Below are positions 5,147 through 6,847 of a DNA stretch of 6,847 bases, one piece after another; within the stretch, counting starts at the first letter, position 1; each line of letters begins with the position of its first letter. A program made the translations under genes and the position numbers. Under the pieces are notes generated by a model, which was not told the origin of the DNA, did no database searches, and saw only the letters and a list, made by a program, of their open reading frames with translations. The DNA lies in assembly GCA_012799755.1 (NCBI GenBank), contig JAAZKQ010000503.1:1-6847 (forward strand), read 5' to 3'. The stretch is from Lentisphaerota bacterium (GTDB lineage Bacteria > Verrucomicrobiota > Lentisphaeria > Oligosphaerales > Oligosphaeraceae).

Positions 5147-6619
5147 ATGAATAACAAGGAAAAGTTTGTGACGTCGCGCGTCATTCCCGCGCCCAAGCGA
5201 ATTGAATGTGCCGCCGGGGAAATGTTCAAGCTGACGGATGGTTGCCATATCACCGTCATTTCTCCGCTGGCGGTAGCGGCATTGTCAGCCGTTTTGCCTG
5301 AGCTCTGCAAGGCCTATTGGCAGATAAGGCCGGCCTTCTCTTTTCAGGCCGGTGGTGACGGGGGGGCGGCGGATGGGTATCGCTTGCAGGTGACGGCGGA
5401 GCGTTGCGAGATCATTGCGTCCGGCCTGGACGGCATCCGCAATGCGTTCAAGACTTTGCGCCAGCTGGCCGAGTCCGAGCGCGGCGTGCTCAAAGCCGGC
5501 TGTTGGCTGCTGCCGCCTGTTGTCGTCGAAGATGAACCCGCCTTGGCTTTTCGCGGTATCCATCTGTGTTGGTTTCCCGAAACGCCAATCTGGGAAATTG
5601 AGAAGAGCATCCGCCTGGCGGCGTATTACAAATTCAATTACGCCGTCATTGAATCCTGGGGTATGATTCGCCTGGAATCGCATCCGGAGTATTGCTGGGA
5701 TGAGTTCGCGATTGACAAAGCGGAAGTATCGCGTCTGGTCAAATTGGCGGCCAGTCTTGGGCTGACGCTGATTCCGCAGTTGAATTTATTCGGGCATGCG
5801 ACGTCATCGCGTTGCGGCGCCGGCAAACACATGCTCTTGAATCAACACCCTGAGTACGCCCCGCTTTTTGAACCGGATGGCTGGACATGGTGCATCGCCA
5901 ATCCCGCCGCGCGGCAGTACTTGACGGAACTGGCAATCGAATTGCATGACCTTTTCGACAAGCCGCCTTTTTTCCATATCGGCTGCGACGAAGCCTACAA
6001 TGCGGGAAGTTGCTCGCTTTGCCGGGACAATTATCCGGCGAAGCTGAAAGCGCACCTGTTGTATTTCCACTCCCTGTTTGCCGAGCGTGGGGCGCGGGTC
6101 ATGATGTGGCATGATATGCTGCTGAACCGGGATGATCCCCGCTGGAATGGCTATATCGTTTGCGGACATTCCGCCAATGGCCTCGGCGAACTGTACAAGG
6201 AGTTGCCGAAGGATGTGGTGATTTGTGATTGGCAGTATGGCTATCCGGAAAAGGACGGCAAAGAGCCGGATTGGCCGACATCGCATTTCTTCAAACAGGC
6301 GGGCTTTGATGTGCTGGTTTGCCCATGGCTGGAACGACGCGGCAGCAAAAGCCTCGGCAGTCTCGCCAAGCGGGAGAAACTTTTCGGGATGCTGGCGACG
6401 ACGTGGCACTGGTATCGGGCTTCCCACCGCATGGAAACGCTCTTTATCGTGTCAGCCAATGCCGTGTGGCATCCTGACTGGGTGCCCGAAAACAATGTCG
6501 TTTACCGCGAGTATCTCAACCGGCATCTCAGGGAGATTGATCAAGACATGAAGTCGAAAAAATACATTCAATTCGGCAGTGTCCAGTATCAGATCAATCC
6601 CACGCCCTATCAGGATTGA
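5147..6619 (+). CDS. GH20-type beta-N-acetylhexosaminidase, cytoplasmic
   Basis: This 490-residue protein has the two-part GH20 layout. An N-terminal domain (about 10-125) starts VIPAPKRIE and ends in a helix, GIRNAFKTLRQLAES (96-110), typical of the GH20b domain. A catalytic TIM barrel follows, from AFRGIHL (134-140). The signature is FFHIGCDEA (275-283): Asp281 would orient the substrate acetamido group and Glu282 be the acid, as known for substrate-assisted catalysis in GH20. Cys280 replaces the second Gly of the more common HxGGDE, a variant I believe also occurs in other family members. Further barrel motifs are LIPQLNLFGHA (208-218), VMMWHDML (318-325) and CDWQYGY (360-366). It would release terminal GlcNAc or GalNAc from short glycans. 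There is no signal peptide, so the substrate should be an imported oligosaccharide. As the last gene, 26 nt behind the oxidoreductase, it gives the cluster its best substrate clue. Confidence 0.85.
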   Translation: MNNKEKFVTSRVIPAPKRIECAAGEMFKLTDGCHITVISPLAVAALSAVLPELCKAYWQIRPAFSFQAGGDGGAADGYRLQVTAERCEIIASGLDGIRNAFKTLRQLAESERGVLKAGCWLLPPVVVEDEPALAFRGIHLCWFPETPIWEIEKSIRLAAYYKFNYAVIESWGMIRLESHPEYCWDEFAIDKAEVSRLVKLAASLGLTLIPQLNLFGHATSSRCGAGKHMLLNQHPEYAPLFEPDGWTWCIANPAARQYLTELAIELHDLFDKPPFFHIGCDEAYNAGSCSLCRDNYPAKLKAHLLYFHSLFAERGARVMMWHDMLLNRDDPRWNGYIVCGHSANGLGELYKELPKDVVICDWQYGYPEKDGKEPDWPTSHFFKQAGFDVLVCPWLERRGSKSLGSLAKREKLFGMLATTWHWYRASHRMETLFIVSANAVWHPDWVPENNVVYREYLNRHLREIDQDMKSKKYIQFGSVQYQINPTPYQD

Positions 6620-6663
6620 CCCGTGCGCGAAGCCTGGCATTGAGCTTGCCTGGAATGTTACTC

Positions 6664-6847
6664 GATGCCGCGCCGGCAGCACCGGGGCGAGGACTCACGA
6701 CTCATAAGGCATGATCCCATGGATTGGACAAGCGGGACGCCCGGGACCGTGGGGAATGACACATTGGACTCAGGGGACGGGTTGGCCGATGCCGGCGGCG
6801 CTGGGGCGAGGACTCACGACTCATAAGGCATGATCCCATGGATTGGA
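6664..6847. repeat. Exact 45-bp direct repeat, 119-bp period, running to the window edge
   Basis: The 45 bases 6684-6728 recur without a mismatch at 6803-6847. They begin GGGGCGAGGACTCACG and end CCCATGGATTGGA. Similarity extends upstream: both copies are preceded by GATGCCG (6664 and 6788), with about 5 bp fewer between it and GGGGCGA in the second copy. The spacer has shorter repeated words, CGGGAC at 6733 and 6742 (9-bp step) and ATTGGAC at 6723 and 6763. The first copy is preceded by a small hairpin, TGCCG-CGC-CGGCA (6666-6678). The second copy reaches the last base, so the array may continue. I see no gene between 6620 and 6847 and no clear intrinsic terminator after the operon. Confidence 0.85.

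Noticed and set aside
6630..6653. Possible rho-independent terminator after the GH20 gene
   Set aside because: The only pairings (AAGC with GCTT, GGCA with TGCC) are 4 bp, overlap each other, and no T-tract follows.
6684..6847. Start of a CRISPR array
   Set aside because: Only two copies are seen, the interval between repeats is 74 bp, the spacer contains repeat-related words, and no cas gene is present.

Overview
The window is about 56% GC by eye and is one compact, single-direction gene cluster of six plus-strand genes (401-6619), flanked on both sides by repeat-rich non-coding DNA. The gene set suggests a heterotrophic, polysaccharide-degrading bacterium: a GntR/LacI chimeric regulator, two glycoside-hydrolase-type proteins, a SIS phosphosugar protein and Gfo/Idh/MocA-type proteins. 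The flanks carry short degenerate repeats built from words such as CATAGGTC, CTCATAAG and CGGGAC. This combination is reminiscent of the Lentisphaerota/Victivallales or another Planctomycetes-Verrucomicrobia-Chlamydiae lineage. That placement is an inference from style, not a demonstrated match.

Layout. Positions 1-339 are non-coding and hold imperfect inverted repeats and small GC-rich hairpins. A nested palindrome (310-338) sits directly upstream of a good sigma70-like promoter (340-368). Then follow: gene 1 (401-1498), a regulator with a GntR winged helix and a LacI/GalR-type sugar-sensing domain; gene 2 (1530-2567), a compact TIM barrel resembling the catalytic domain of GH42, with the four-cysteine metal-site pattern but apparently without the nucleophile; gene 3 (2570-3322), a SIS-domain protein of the UPF0309/COG4821 type; gene 4 (3322-4035), an unassigned protein resembling a Gfo/Idh/MocA C-terminal domain with no Rossmann half; gene 5 (4044-5120), a complete Gfo/Idh/MocA oxidoreductase with divergent motifs; gene 6 (5147-6619), a GH20-type beta-N-acetylhexosaminidase without a signal peptide. 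Positions 6620-6847 are non-coding and hold an exact 45-bp direct repeat at a 119-bp period, the second copy touching the window edge.

How the genes may work together. Spacing is very tight (31 nt, 2 nt, a 1-nt overlap, 8 nt, 26 nt) and no internal terminator is visible, so one transcript from the promoter at 340-368 is likely, with the regulator controlling its own operon. All products look cytoplasmic. The simplest reading is intracellular breakdown of an imported N-acetylhexosamine-containing oligosaccharide or glycoside: GH20 removes a terminal HexNAc, the oxidoreductase (perhaps with gene 4) oxidises a sugar or derivative, the SIS protein senses or isomerises a phosphosugar, and the GH42-like barrel does an unknown step. 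No transporter or kinase is present in the window. The most unusual parts are gene 2, gene 4 and the combination itself.
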